A DNA stretch of 64,000 nt, taken from JBLMZI01 sp050258755. Its GTDB lineage: Bacteria; Bacillota; Syntrophomonadia; Syntrophomonadales; DTU052. Below are positions 1 through 8,983 of the stretch, one piece after another. The stretch covers positions 558,001 to 622,000 of the forward strand of contig JBLMZI010000004.1 in assembly GCA_050258755.1 (NCBI GenBank), written 5' to 3'. Each line of letters starts with the position of its first letter. Positions within the stretch are counted from its first letter, which is position 1. The position numbers and the translations under genes were made by a program. Under the pieces are notes generated by a model that was given only the letters and a program-made list of their open reading frames with translations, was not told the DNA's origin and made no database searches.

Positions 1-118
1 GGAAAAAGCCAAGGAAATGCTGGCGTATGTAAAAAGCAGTCTGGCCGCCGGCCCCCGGGAACTCTCGCGTTTTCACATGCCGGTGAATATCAAGGTGATT
101 GACCTGATCAACGAATAA
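1..118 (+). CDS. C-terminal end of an unidentified protein (5' truncated)
   Basis: An open frame enters at the window edge (codons in phase from position 2) and stops at TAA 116-118, giving about 38 residues that end in VIDLINE. It is followed by a clear rho-independent terminator, which supports it being the end of a real gene. Too little is present to name the family. Confidence 0.6.
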   Translation, partial: EKAKEMLAYVKSSLAAGPRELSRFHMPVNIKVIDLINE

Positions 119-151
119 GCGACAGGAAAACAATGTATCCGGACATAGAAG

Positions 152-184
152 CAGGCCTTTCCGACTGGAAAGGCCTGTTGTTTT
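152..184 (+). terminator. Rho-independent terminator
   Basis: An 11-bp perfect stem (152-162 with 167-177) with a 4-nt GACT loop is followed by TTGTTTT. It ends the plus-strand gene that enters from the left. The stem also lies just past the minus-strand PilZ gene, but the minus-side tail is poor in T. Confidence 0.85.
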
Positions 185-211
185 GCGATAAGCCCTTTGT
201 CCGGGCACAGG

Positions 212-586
212 CTATACTTTAGCGTTCTGTTTGGAGACAACCGCGCGGTAGAGCTCGTCCATCACGGTATCGACATCCCCCAAATTATAAGCCACGATAT
301 TGCGCAGGTGCACAAAGGAATCAAGATCAATCCGGGTCACCTTGATGGCTACCCCTCCATTTTCCGCACGCACAATCGTTCCTTCCACCTGAACCAGCGG
401 TTCGTTTTCCATTCCGGCCGGGAAAATATCGATCAAGGCATCCGCCCCAATCATGGGCTGTGCCTCGGTCGAAACATACAGACCATACAGGCTGATATCC
501 TGAAGGGCTCCGGTAAACTGCAGTCCAGGACAGATAACCCGGGCCATGGTTTCGTATTTCACCCTGGAAAACTTCCGCTTTTCCAA
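212..586 (-). CDS. PilZ domain protein, probable c-di-GMP receptor
   Basis: This 124-residue single-domain protein has the PilZ cyclic-di-GMP signature: R-x-x-x-R at R4/R8 and D-x-S-x-x-G at residues 30-35. PilZ proteins bind c-di-GMP and pass the signal to motility, polysaccharide or envelope machinery; the partner cannot be read here. The start is TTG at 586, chosen because GGGAGGGA sits 5 nt upstream and the RxxxR motif lies at the very N-terminus, as is usual. A sigma-A-like promoter lies about 40 bp upstream. It appears to be monocistronic. No GGDEF or EAL gene occurs in the window. Confidence 0.85.
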   Translation of the reverse strand: MEKRKFSRVKYETMARVICPGLQFTGALQDISLYGLYVSTEAQPMIGADALIDIFPAGMENEPLVQVEGTIVRAENGGVAIKVTRIDLDSFVHLRNIVAYNLGDVDTVMDELYRAVVSKQNAKV

Positions 587-624
587 ATGATTCCCTCCCG
601 TATAAAAGCCTGTATCTACTCTTC

Positions 625-653
625 ACGATAAAGCAGTCTGATGTGCAAGTCAA
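625..653 (-). promoter_or_regulatory. Sigma-A-type promoter for the PilZ gene
   Basis: On the minus strand TTGACT (648-653) and TATCGT (625-630) are separated by exactly 17 bp. Transcription would begin near 618, about 30 bp before the TTG start at 586. Confidence 0.5.
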
Positions 654-941
654 CAACCGCGGGGCGAGCGTGGTACTGTCAATTAAAAAATCGCAGCGAT
701 CCCTTTTTACGCGGCCGGGACGACATTTCCGCCGCATTCCCCGTTTCGCTGTCGGAACCCTTCAAGCCATTCGATTTTCTCACAAACGATTCGATTGATC
801 GCCTTCCGCTTAACGGATTCTTCTGCAGAAACCGTGCAATCCACAGGACTGTGAATAATAATGTGGATATGTCAGTTTTTGCCATCGAAATCTTGCGGTA
901 TTTGACGCTGCATTTCTGTCGAATATTTGTCGAAAGCGCAC
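654..941. other. Gene-free stretch upstream of the PilZ gene
   Basis: No convincing gene lies between the PilZ gene and the glucosaminidase gene (587-941). The small open frames here have no ribosome binding site. The left part holds the PilZ promoter and the right end holds tandem Spo0A-box sequences at 916-934. I see nothing else I can name. Confidence 0.5.
916..934 (+). promoter_or_regulatory. Tandem Spo0A boxes
   Basis: CTGTCGAA (916-923) and TTGTCGAA (927-934) are direct copies of the Spo0A box core TGTCGAA. They are 11 bp apart, so they lie on the same face of the helix. They sit just past the stop of the glucosaminidase gene and about 330 bp upstream of the PilZ gene. Spo0A is encoded in this window at 36238-37008. 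The match is direct; the regulatory role is inference. Confidence 0.45.
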
Positions 942-2309
942 CTATGGTGTCACTACCGAACGCCAGTAGTCGAATAGGATGCTATGGCCATAGGTGGTCC
1001 CGGGTATTGCCCACCGGGCATTCAGTCCGATCCAGGTCGGTGCGATTCCACGCTTAACCAGGACGAACCTCGGATCAACCATGACACGGCCAACCGGCAG
1101 CGCGTCATCGCATGCGTAGGCATACAAGTGCTGAATATGCGCTTCGACGCCATCAGCCTGCATGGTGAATACCGCACCGTGAACGCCGGGTTGAAATGCA
1201 ACTCGAGCGGGATCCGCTCCGCGCAGGCTCTCCGAACCAGCGGCCGGAGCTCCGGTTGCAGCCAACCCGCAGTAGTTGTTCTGATACGGCTGAACCAATC
1301 CTGTGAACTGCCAGTAGAAAGTCTCTTTTGCGGCCTGGCAAAACGCGATATCTCCGCGGATGTTGTACATCCGGCCAATTTCGATATAGAGATCCGCCAA
1401 ATCGGGAATTGGATTGAATGGTTTCCCTGATGTTTTCATTTTCGCCTGAACCCGTGGTGTCTGCGCAGCGATCCAGGCGCGCAGTTGATCCGCGGTGGCG
1501 ATCGGCGGCCCGGTGATGGTCAAATCCCGCATGCGAAGCACACTGCCGTCCCAGAGCGTAATCGTATCCGGATATGGCGCCAAATCACGATTGAAACCTT
1601 CCAAAAGGGTAATTTGTTCAGGGGTATACTGGTCAAGCCGCATTCCTGACAACTCAGCGGAATTGATCACCCGCCCATCCCATAGTTTCAGATTGGTTGC
1701 GCGGGCCGCAAGTTCGTCCAGAACGGTGGGCGCGGCTGGTTCGGGCTGAACCGGGGTCACCGTTTCCGGCGGGATCTGATTCAGCGGGATCGCTGTTCCC
1801 GTTTGGGTATCCACGGTTGGCTCAGCGGTCGGTCTCTCGGCCGCGCCACGGCTTGGCTCGCTAGCCGCGGAGCCCCGTTTCAGGACCACCGTCCGGGTCG
1901 TATTGTCCCAGGTGACTGAACAACCGATCGCTTCGCCGATCATCCGAAGCGGTACCATTGTCCGGCCCTGACCCGTGATGTAGGCCTGACCGAATGCCGC
2001 CGAGGAAGCCAGAATGGCACCATTTATACTGATCTGCAGTCTTCCCTGGCTATCGGGGGCTACCGGAATAATCGCTTCTCCAGGTGAAGCGATCAGAATC
2101 TGACGAGTCGTCTGCTGCCATTGAACCTGGCCGCCAAGGATCTCCCCTATCAAGCGCAGCGGGACATAAACGCGATTTGAGCGCAGGTCTGGTTCTCCGC
2201 GCACCGGGTCGGCTGGAACAGTGCGCCCGTCCAGCGTCAGTCGAATGGAAGCCGCAGCCGCCGCTTGTTCCGGTGCCGCGGCAATTAGAATCAGAATCAC
2301 CAGCATCAA
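942..2309 (-). CDS. Exported glucosaminidase with two copper-amine-oxidase-type stalk domains
   Basis: This 455-residue protein has a hydrophobic N-terminus ending in an alanine-rich stretch, read as a signal peptide. Two beta-rich stalk modules of the Cu_amine_oxidN1 type follow at about 20-75 and 90-145, each with the V-P-L-R-x-I-G-E core. A Pro/Thr-rich linker follows, then a glucosaminidase (FlgJ/LytG-like) domain from about 300 to the end, with the likely catalytic Glu at about 329 (A-K-E-T). It probably cleaves peptidoglycan glycan strands outside the membrane. The start is uncertain: TTG 2309 and ATG 2306 are adjacent and neither has a strong ribosome binding site. The N-terminus lacks the usual basic residues in either case. 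Confidence 0.8.
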   Translation of the reverse strand: MMLVILILIAAAPEQAAAAASIRLTLDGRTVPADPVRGEPDLRSNRVYVPLRLIGEILGGQVQWQQTTRQILIASPGEAIIPVAPDSQGRLQISINGAILASSAAFGQAYITGQGRTMVPLRMIGEAIGCSVTWDNTTRTVVLKRGSAASEPSRGAAERPTAEPTVDTQTGTAIPLNQIPPETVTPVQPEPAAPTVLDELAARATNLKLWDGRVINSAELSGMRLDQYTPEQITLLEGFNRDLAPYPDTITLWDGSVLRMRDLTITGPPIATADQLRAWIAAQTPRVQAKMKTSGKPFNPIPDLADLYIEIGRMYNIRGDIAFCQAAKETFYWQFTGLVQPYQNNYCGLAATGAPAAGSESLRGADPARVAFQPGVHGAVFTMQADGVEAHIQHLYAYACDDALPVGRVMVDPRFVLVKRGIAPTWIGLNARWAIPGTTYGHSILFDYWRSVVTP

Positions 2310-2548
2310 CAGAGTACATAACCTGCGAATGAATGCCGCCCCCTTCTGCCATTACGCTTTCTATATATCCAATATCGGGTTTCATTACAGATGCCTTCAA
2401 TGACTCATTCTGGACGAAGGCCGCATTTTCCTGGTAAGATGCTTTGGGAAAAAGAAATAAGTGCCTAAAGACCGCACCCGAACATGTATTTCTTGGAAAA
2501 TGCTGCCCGGGAACTGGCATGTTCCAGAATCCGTAAAGGAGAAAAATT

Positions 2549-3439
2549 ATGGCTGCCTGTTCTGTTCGCCGGCTGACCGACCGGATCTCCCTGATTGAAG
2601 ATCCGCACGGCGCCCGCGTCCCCTTCTGCCATTGCCTTTACATTGATGATGACCGCCGGACCCTGATCGATACCAGCTGCGGCAAGCCACTGGTCAACAC
2701 GGTCAAGCCGCTGGGCGTGGATTTGGTCCTGCTCACCCATTTTCATGAAGACCATATCTTGAACGTGGACGCCTTTGATGAAGCCGACATTCTGGTTCAT
2801 CCTTTGGATGCGGATGGGGTTCGAACGACCGACGGGTTTAAAAAGCTGACCGGCCTGCTCGATTTCGGCACGCCGGAAATGGGCCAGGCCTTCGTCGACC
2901 TGTTCAAGCTGAAGAATTATCGCGTTACGCGTGGGTATGAAGCGAAAGAAACTTTTGATCTTGGCCATACCGAGGTTCAGCTTGTGCATACGCCCGGACA
3001 TACCGCCGGCCACTGCAGCTTTTATTTTCCACAGCACGAACTCGTCTATTCCGGCGATATCGATTTGACCAGATTCGGGCCGTATTACGGCGGTTTGGGT
3101 TGTGATGCCGACGATTTCATCACCTCCATCGACCGGCTTCGGGATATGCAGCCCAGGATTCTGGTTTCAGCCCATCGCGGCGTCATTACAGAAAAGATCG
3201 GCGAACGCCTGGACAAGTACAAAACGAAAATCTTTGAACGGGATGAGAAATTGTTGGCCGCCCTGTCAAACGGCCCGCTCGACCTGTTTCAACTGGGCGA
3301 ACGGTACGTCTTTTACGGCAAGCCGCGCAGGATCGAACTTTACGATCATTTCGAGCGCATGTGCGTCCGGGTCCATATGAATCGCCTGATCAAAGCCGGG
3401 TTGGTCGGCCTGGACGGCAAACTCTATTACCGGGTGTAA
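2549..3439 (+). CDS. Metallo-beta-lactamase-fold hydrolase
   Basis: This 296-residue MBL-superfamily enzyme has the metal-binding motif T-H-F-H-E-D-H (H64, H66, D68, H69), a third His in H-T-P-G-H (about 150) and a bridging Asp in Y-S-G-D (about 169). The C-terminal third, after about residue 215, looks like a winged-helix extension, as in LACTB2/glyoxalase-II-like hydrolases. The substrate cannot be predicted. The ATG at 2549 has AAAGGAG 8 nt upstream. It is one of only three intact plus-strand genes and is followed by its own terminator, so it is probably monocistronic. Confidence 0.85.
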   Translation: MAACSVRRLTDRISLIEDPHGARVPFCHCLYIDDDRRTLIDTSCGKPLVNTVKPLGVDLVLLTHFHEDHILNVDAFDEADILVHPLDADGVRTTDGFKKLTGLLDFGTPEMGQAFVDLFKLKNYRVTRGYEAKETFDLGHTEVQLVHTPGHTAGHCSFYFPQHELVYSGDIDLTRFGPYYGGLGCDADDFITSIDRLRDMQPRILVSAHRGVITEKIGERLDKYKTKIFERDEKLLAALSNGPLDLFQLGERYVFYGKPRRIELYDHFERMCVRVHMNRLIKAGLVGLDGKLYYRV

Positions 3440-3448
3440 AATGCGTAA

Positions 3449-3484
3449 GAGGCAGGCTCCAAAGCCTGCCTCTCTATTTTTTCG
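3449..3484 (+). terminator. Rho-independent terminator after the MBL-fold gene
   Basis: A 10-bp perfect stem (3449-3458 with 3463-3472) with CCAA loop is followed by TCTATTTTTT. It lies between two convergent genes. Confidence 0.9.
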
Positions 3485-3511
3485 GAAATCTCCCGCCAAA
3501 AGCGGTGGTGA

Positions 3512-4330
3512 TTACACTTCCTTAAATTCCTCCGAAATCCGAACCGCATGGATGGGCGCCGCCTTCCAGTATCCGGTGCTGACCCCGCCCTGCAACAGCT
3601 TCAAAGCCGCTTCGACCCGGGCCAGATCCACGGTTGTATCCTGACAGGGGCCGTTCGGCCGCTGGTTCAGCACACCATAGACCGGCAGCGGGTTGGCATC
3701 CTGAATCCCAAGCGAAAGATCTCGCTCACAGGCGACCGCCACCACGGCTTCCGGCCGGGTTTCCTTGATAAACTTCCGGGCCAGGGTTCCGCCAGTCGCC
3801 ACCTTCAGGGTGGCACCGCTGGCTTCGGCTAATGCCAGGAGCGCCGAAATATCGCATTTTCCACAGCGCTTGCAGTTATTCGGATCCATGGTCACCTTGT
3901 GGGGACAGTCGGAATTCTGCAGGCAGTGCGGTGTCAAAATCATGATCTTCCCGGTGCGCGAATGGGGTTTCTGTATCCGCACCAGGTTGTTGTTGACTTC
4001 AATATATGAGCTCCAGATCCGCTCCCGGGGAATTCCGACGATCTGTCCGACGAGCACTGCAATCGGGAAAAGCAGCGTGCTCGCGATCCGCATGGTTCCC
4101 TCCAGGGAAGGAATGTTTCGCGAAGCGATAATTGTCATCGTCATGCCGAAAATACCGAGTGCAACCAGCCCAAACAGTACCACGCAAACAACGATCAGAC
4201 CGACCCCGATAATCCTGTAGACCAATAAATGCTGGTTCTGAAGCACATGCCAGAGGCCGGCAAACAAGGCAGTGATCAGCACCAGGCTGATTCCAAGCAG
4301 TCCTATGTACAGCCTTTTCTTTGCCGACAT
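3512..4330 (-). CDS. DUF116 family membrane protein
   Basis: This 272-residue protein has two N-terminal membrane helices (about 6-30 and 38-65) and a soluble Cys-rich domain containing C-L-x-N-x-x-C-P and C-K-R-C-G-K-C, which define the DUF116 family. The cysteines suggest a metal or Fe-S site, but the role is unknown. The ATG at 4330 has AGAGGTG upstream; the frame stays open further upstream but would then overlap the next gene. The aarF stop lies 22 bp upstream, so the two are likely co-transcribed. Confidence 0.85.
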   Translation of the reverse strand: MSAKKRLYIGLLGISLVLITALFAGLWHVLQNQHLLVYRIIGVGLIVVCVVLFGLVALGIFGMTMTIIASRNIPSLEGTMRIASTLLFPIAVLVGQIVGIPRERIWSSYIEVNNNLVRIQKPHSRTGKIMILTPHCLQNSDCPHKVTMDPNNCKRCGKCDISALLALAEASGATLKVATGGTLARKFIKETRPEAVVAVACERDLSLGIQDANPLPVYGVLNQRPNGPCQDTTVDLARVEAALKLLQGGVSTGYWKAAPIHAVRISEEFKEV

Positions 4331-4352
4331 GAGACACCTCTCCCCAAATCCA

Positions 4353-5996
4353 TTATTTCGGCCGCACCAGAATCGAGTACACCAGGTAGAATCCGAGTAT
4401 AAAGGAAAGCACGAATCCGACATCGGCCAGCGGAATCCGGCTTAAAAACGAAGTCTCCTCCTTGTTGATCATCGCCAGGGAGGAACCAATGATTAAGGCC
4501 GCGGTTACAATCGCCACCGATACCCGGTTGGACAGGGTATTGACCAGCCTGGTGAATTCCCGCATATTCTGAATTTCCATATTGATCCCGAAATCGCCCT
4601 GCTCCATGATCTCCATGATCGCGGTCAGCCGGCCAGGAAGATGCTGGGTGAATTCCGCATAATCAAGCGCGGTATCCCGCACCCGGTCTTTTATGCGAGG
4701 CAGCGAGTACCGCTGTTTCAGGATCCTTTTCCCAAACGGTTCCGCAATCTCCACAACGCTGAGATTCGGATCGAGTATGGCCACCAGGCTTTCCATGGTC
4801 ATCAGCATTTTAATAATTAAGGCAAGTTCCGGGGGCATCCTGACCTGATGTTTAAAGGTCAATTCAACTAATTCATGCAGGGCCTCTCCGATATTGATGC
4901 TTGACATGGCGACCCCGTAGTATTTGCGCTGCAGCCGGGCCACATCCTTGCGAAACTCCTCCCGGTTAATCCGCCCGGTATCGGAAATGCCCAGGGCTAA
5001 CAAATCCTGCATTACACCGTTCACATCGTATCGAACCATCGATAACACAAGATCCATTGCATTTTCCCGAAGCAGCATGTCGATCTGGCCCACCTGTCCG
5101 AAATCGTAGAACACGATTCGGTTCCCCGGCGCCACCGCAATGTTGCCAGGATGAGGATCCGCATGGAAAAAACCGTTTTCATAGACCTGGGTGAACAAGG
5201 CCTCAATGATCCGTGAGGCAACGATTTCGAGATCGGCGCCGCTGGATCGCAAGGTGTCCAGATCAGATATTTTGATCCCAGGGACGTATTCCATGACCAG
5301 AACCCGGGACGTGGTGAAGGGCCAGATAATCTCAGGAACCAGCACATGCCGGTTTCGCTCAAAATCCTTTCGAAAGCGGTCCGCGTTTCGGCCTTCACGG
5401 GAGAAATCCAGTTCCCCGATGAGCGCTTCCTGGAATTCTTCCACGATTTCAACGACCCGATAATGGCGCCCCCATCGGGTCCGCCGCTCAATCAATCGGG
5501 CCAGATCAAACAGGATCTTGAGATCATCTTCGACCAGCCGCCTGACCCCCGGGCGCTGAACCTTGACCGCAACCTGCCGGCCATCCTGCAAAACCGCCCG
5601 GTGAACCTGTCCAATCGATGCCGCCGCAACGGGTTCGCGGTCAAACGAGGCAAAAACGTCGCTTGAAATCCCTTCCTGCTGAAGCACTCGAATCACCTGA
5701 TCATAAGGAAAAGGCGGCACCTGATCCTGGAGTTTTTCCAGCTCCAGTAAGAACTCACGCGGAATCAAGTCTGGCCGGGTACTCAGGAGCTGCCCGAGTT
5801 TGACATAGGTGGCGCCAAGTTCTTCGATCACCCGACGCAGCCGAACCGCAGTTGAGCGATCCGGCACATCTTCGCCGCCAGTCAATTTCGAACGGATCCA
5901 TTGTGCCCAGTTTACCAGTGCACCAAAACCATGTTTGCTCAGGATTTGGACCACCTGGCGATACCGGCGGAAGTGGCTGATTTTACGAAAACGCAA
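4353..5996 (-). CDS. AarF/UbiB (ABC1) family atypical kinase
   Basis: This protein of about 547 residues belongs to the UbiB/ADCK family. It has the Ala-rich loop A-A-A-S-I-G-Q-V-H-R-A, a V-A-V-K-V-Q-R-P lysine strand, the H-A-D-P-H-P-G-N catalytic loop and Y-D-F-G as metal-binding motif. Two hydrophobic helices close the C-terminus. In bacteria with quinones the family supports isoprenoid lipid metabolism; in anaerobic Firmicutes its role is unclear. I place the start at TTG 5996, with AAGGAGA 9 nt upstream and the typical basic N-terminus. The frame stays open to a TTG at 6074, which has no ribosome binding site. Confidence 0.85.
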   Translation of the reverse strand: MRFRKISHFRRYRQVVQILSKHGFGALVNWAQWIRSKLTGGEDVPDRSTAVRLRRVIEELGATYVKLGQLLSTRPDLIPREFLLELEKLQDQVPPFPYDQVIRVLQQEGISSDVFASFDREPVAAASIGQVHRAVLQDGRQVAVKVQRPGVRRLVEDDLKILFDLARLIERRTRWGRHYRVVEIVEEFQEALIGELDFSREGRNADRFRKDFERNRHVLVPEIIWPFTTSRVLVMEYVPGIKISDLDTLRSSGADLEIVASRIIEALFTQVYENGFFHADPHPGNIAVAPGNRIVFYDFGQVGQIDMLLRENAMDLVLSMVRYDVNGVMQDLLALGISDTGRINREEFRKDVARLQRKYYGVAMSSINIGEALHELVELTFKHQVRMPPELALIIKMLMTMESLVAILDPNLSVVEIAEPFGKRILKQRYSLPRIKDRVRDTALDYAEFTQHLPGRLTAIMEIMEQGDFGINMEIQNMREFTRLVNTLSNRVSVAIVTAALIIGSSLAMINKEETSFLSRIPLADVGFVLSFILGFYLVYSILVRPK

Positions 5997-6100
5997 CCGC
6001 ACGCTCTCCTTATATCTCACAGGAAAACCGCGCCGGGGTTGGTAAAAAGCGCAGTTTTCTTCTGCTTTGATCAAATCAGGGCAAGGGATTCATAGGAAAG

Positions 6101-6136
6101 AAAAACGGTCCGGCCCTCATTGACAAGAACCGGACG
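6101..6136 (-). terminator. Rho-independent terminator after the phasin-like gene
   Basis: On the minus strand GTCCGG (6130-6135) pairs with CCGGAC (6108-6113), followed by CGTTTTTCTTT. The loop is long (16 nt), so it is of moderate strength. Confidence 0.6.
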
Positions 6137-6164
6137 CTTCATTCCTTGTGTCCGATACGTTCGA

Positions 6165-6482
6165 TTATTGCTTATTAGCGTCATCGGCCGGCTTATTCAG
6201 CTGGTTTTCCAACTGTTCCAGCTTGGCTTTCAGCGCATCCAGTTCGCTTCGGGTCACCAGGCCGGCTTTCTGCCGCAGGTTGTCAATTTCCCGGGTGATG
6301 CTGTCCTTCAGTTCCTGGGTTTCAGTTTCCGCCTTTTTCATGGTTTCATCAACAGCCTTTTTCGCCTGGCTTGTGCTGGATTCGCCGCGATCGACCAGCT
6401 CATTGAACATTTTTTCAGCGTTTTCAATGGTAAAATCAACCGCACCGACACCAAACAAGAACATTTTTCTCAATACACTCAT
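6165..6482 (-). CDS. Small phasin-like coiled-coil protein
   Basis: This 105-residue, highly charged protein has an N-terminal amphipathic stretch (to about 20) followed by nearly continuous helix with heptad character. It resembles the phasin/PhaF-like family often called polyhydroxyalkanoate synthesis regulator. No PHA synthase gene is in the window, so that role is not supported by context. In Firmicutes such proteins often sit next to aarF, as here. ATG 6482 has an excellent AAAGGAGGAG site. Confidence 0.65.
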   Translation of the reverse strand: MSVLRKMFLFGVGAVDFTIENAEKMFNELVDRGESSTSQAKKAVDETMKKAETETQELKDSITREIDNLRQKAGLVTRSELDALKAKLEQLENQLNKPADDANKQ

Positions 6483-6862
6483 ACGGTTCTCCTCCTTTAA
6501 TATCCCGCAAAATCCCGTTTCTCGGCTTTTCCGCGCGGGCTTTCACAGGTCAAGTCCATCGATCCCTGGTCTAGTATCCCCAAGAAACATCATATCGCAA
6601 AGCACGGGATCTGGGAAATAGGGCCTGTACAAATGAGGCGCCTTCCCTTGCCTCGCAGCACGGGAATGGTGCATTCTTTTCGACTATAACGCGCTTTTAA
6701 CTCATCGGGACGTTTCGAGCGCTTTCGCGGCAGGGGGTTCTGGTTTATACTAAGTGATAGGGTCAAGCTGGAAACTGCAAGCATAATGCGGTTAATGCGT
6801 ATTCCTTACCAAAGCGACTTTTGATGCAATATGAAAAATACTGGATTCGAGGGGGACTTACT
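6483..6862. other. Divergent intergenic region, phasin-like gene / SLH gene
   Basis: About 380 bp separate the divergent starts. The only readable promoter hint for the SLH gene is TATACT at 6746-6751, without a convincing -35 box. I looked for a c-di-GMP riboswitch and did not find the conserved core. Nothing else can be named. Confidence 0.4.
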
Positions 6863-8881
6863 TTGCGGCGTATCACCAGTTTCTTTGTTCTTCTGCTCTT
6901 TCTGTTCGGTCTGGCCGCTCCGGTACTGGGTGCGGTCTCATTTAAAGATGTCGGCAAAATTGCGGAACGGGACGACATCCTTTTGATGGCGAGCAAAGGG
7001 ATTATCAAAGGATACCCTGATGGCACCTTCAAGCCGAATACCCCGATGAGCAACAGCACCTTTGTCGTCGCTCTCATGAGTGCGCTGTCCATCAAACCGT
7101 CCTCTGCAGGAACCAGTTCATTTACCGATACGAAAAAGCACTGGGCCTCCAGTTATATTAATGAAGCCGTCCGTTTGGGCATACTTGTGCCTTCTGAATA
7201 TCCCAAAGGCCAGTTTAATCCCAATTCACCGATCAAGCGCAGTCAGGCCGCAGCCATGATGGTGCGCGGGCTTGGCCTGCAGCCGGATACCGCATTATCC
7301 ACCTTCAAAGACCGGGCGCAAGTGGAAAAGAGCATGTATCGCGGCTATATCAAGACCGCTTATGATCAGGGTTTAATGCCGCTGGCCGGAAACAACGAAT
7401 TCCGGCCTTTCGACGTTGTTACTCGCGCCAAAGCTTGTGTCTTCATTTCTCAACTGATCGACAAGGCGGCCTCTCTGCCGCCGGTCCAGCCGCCCAGTGG
7501 TACTTCACCGGCGGCTGCCACGCCGACCGTCCCCGCCAAGCCACCTATCGTGGTTGGCTCACAGATCACCTCAGTGGTCATCAACGGTGTACCGTATGCC
7601 ATCACCTCGACACCGATTTACGTTCGGCTCGGGCTGAATGATATCAAGGTCGCAAGCCTGATTAAATCAGGGACCTACATCGTCGTCAATCAGATGTACC
7701 AGTTTGCGCTCGCCAATCCAAACGGAAATCCGGACTTTACCGTCTTCAACACCCGCTACAACGTTTCCTCGATGACCATTTCGGAAAACAGCTTGCTAAT
7801 CGCTGCCAGCGCGCGGCGGATTGGTTCACTGACAGTCGATAAGTACAAATACAACGCCGAATACTCGCATCTTTATATCAATGGCCGAAACGGCGAATTG
7901 ATGCTGTCTGATGCCCAAATTACCGGAACGACCAGTATCAAAATCAACGATACCGCCTACAATCTGGCGATCGATAATATTACCCTGGAATTGGGCAATC
8001 GGTTTTATCTGCTCAAACAGGTGACCCTGAATGCTAACGGCGAAAGTGTCCCCGACTTGGCGGAAGTCCCGGCAACCGTCCTGCGGCATCCAACTTTATC
8101 TGATATTTCTGCGGTTCACATTGGAAGCACGGTCGTCAACAGTTCCACCCTCACTAAGCTCTATTTCATTATCGACGCCAAGAAATATGATCTGTACGAT
8201 ATCACTTTCGATACCGCAGGCTATTTCACGGCTGGGAACCAGATCTACCGGCCTGATCAAGTGCTGATGGTTTCCAACGGCAATTATTACAAGCTGAGCC
8301 AGTTGGCGCTATATGCGGATAAATACCTGATCTACTGCTCGGAAACCTCGGTCTCCACAATGCTAAAGGTGGATGATGTCTTTACTGAAATGTCCAAGGT
8401 CCAAATCCTGAAAAACGGCCAAACCTATAAGATGGACGACGTCGCGGTGGTATCCCGCAATGTGCTTCGGTTCGGCGGAACGCAGGTGACGCTGAGCAGC
8501 GATATTAAACTGCGGTACGACGGCAAGGTTTTCGACATTGATTGGATCGACTATGACAGCACGCTGAATATGATTTCGATCGAGCCCGGCAAGGAATCGT
8601 CAGCCTATGCGGCGACCACCCAGCCCACCAAATATCTTTTCACCTTGGATGGCGGCATGGTTCGGGATGGCGTCAGCTCGGATGTTTATGTACTTGCTGG
8701 AGCTTCCTGGATTGCGTTCAGTAAGATCGTGCTGAACGATGCAACCCGGTATACCTCCAATTCAACGGTCTACGATTTCATGACCAGCCGGATAAAGATC
8801 GCCAATACGGAATACATTGTGATCGACACTGTCTGGCGGGGCAAAAGTCAGACCTTCGAGCTGGTCCTTCAGAAACTGTAA
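6863..8881 (+). CDS. S-layer-homology (SLH) domain surface protein
   Basis: This protein of about 672 residues has a signal peptide (basic MRR, hydrophobic core, cleavage near A-P-V-L-G-A). Three SLH modules follow at about 25-70, 90-140 and 150-205, each with the F-x-D opening and a G-x-F-x-P core. A Pro-rich linker leads to a beta-rich C-terminal region of about 440 residues that I do not recognise. SLH modules anchor proteins to pyruvylated wall polymer, so this should sit at the cell surface. The start is TTG 6863, with GAGGGGGA 7 nt upstream; the frame extends to 6821 but would hide the signal peptide. Confidence 0.85.
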   Translation: MRRITSFFVLLLFLFGLAAPVLGAVSFKDVGKIAERDDILLMASKGIIKGYPDGTFKPNTPMSNSTFVVALMSALSIKPSSAGTSSFTDTKKHWASSYINEAVRLGILVPSEYPKGQFNPNSPIKRSQAAAMMVRGLGLQPDTALSTFKDRAQVEKSMYRGYIKTAYDQGLMPLAGNNEFRPFDVVTRAKACVFISQLIDKAASLPPVQPPSGTSPAAATPTVPAKPPIVVGSQITSVVINGVPYAITSTPIYVRLGLNDIKVASLIKSGTYIVVNQMYQFALANPNGNPDFTVFNTRYNVSSMTISENSLLIAASARRIGSLTVDKYKYNAEYSHLYINGRNGELMLSDAQITGTTSIKINDTAYNLAIDNITLELGNRFYLLKQVTLNANGESVPDLAEVPATVLRHPTLSDISAVHIGSTVVNSSTLTKLYFIIDAKKYDLYDITFDTAGYFTAGNQIYRPDQVLMVSNGNYYKLSQLALYADKYLIYCSETSVSTMLKVDDVFTEMSKVQILKNGQTYKMDDVAVVSRNVLRFGGTQVTLSSDIKLRYDGKVFDIDWIDYDSTLNMISIEPGKESSAYAATTQPTKYLFTLDGGMVRDGVSSDVYVLAGASWIAFSKIVLNDATRYTSNSTVYDFMTSRIKIANTEYIVIDTVWRGKSQTFELVLQKL

Positions 8882-8900
8882 AACCCAACAGCATCCCAAA

Positions 8901-8945
8901 AAAGAAAGCCCGGCCGGTTCGTTAATGAACCAGTCGGGCTTTTCA
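8901..8945. terminator. Bidirectional terminator between the SLH gene and lysA
   Basis: A long stem (about 8907-8920 with 8927-8940, one bulge) has TTTT on the right and AAAAAAGAAA on the left. It therefore serves both convergent genes. Confidence 0.85.
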
Positions 8946-8983
8946 TTGCTTTGCTTGATTCGATCAGCCGATCGTTTTCGCTT

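Noticed and set aside
327..737. 136-residue minus-strand open frame overlapping the PilZ gene
   Set aside because: It is out of frame with a well-supported PilZ gene and has low-complexity, shadow-like composition.
679..885. 68-residue minus-strand open frame upstream of the PilZ gene
   Set aside because: No ribosome binding site before its ATG and no recognisable sequence; it is probably chance.
6165..6482. PHA granule phasin as a firm function
   Set aside because: No PHA synthase or related gene is in the window; only the coiled-coil character supports the resemblance.
6555..6640. Possible c-di-GMP riboswitch (GCAAAGC-like words) before the SLH gene
   Set aside because: The conserved core and paired arms of the GEMM motif are missing on both strands.
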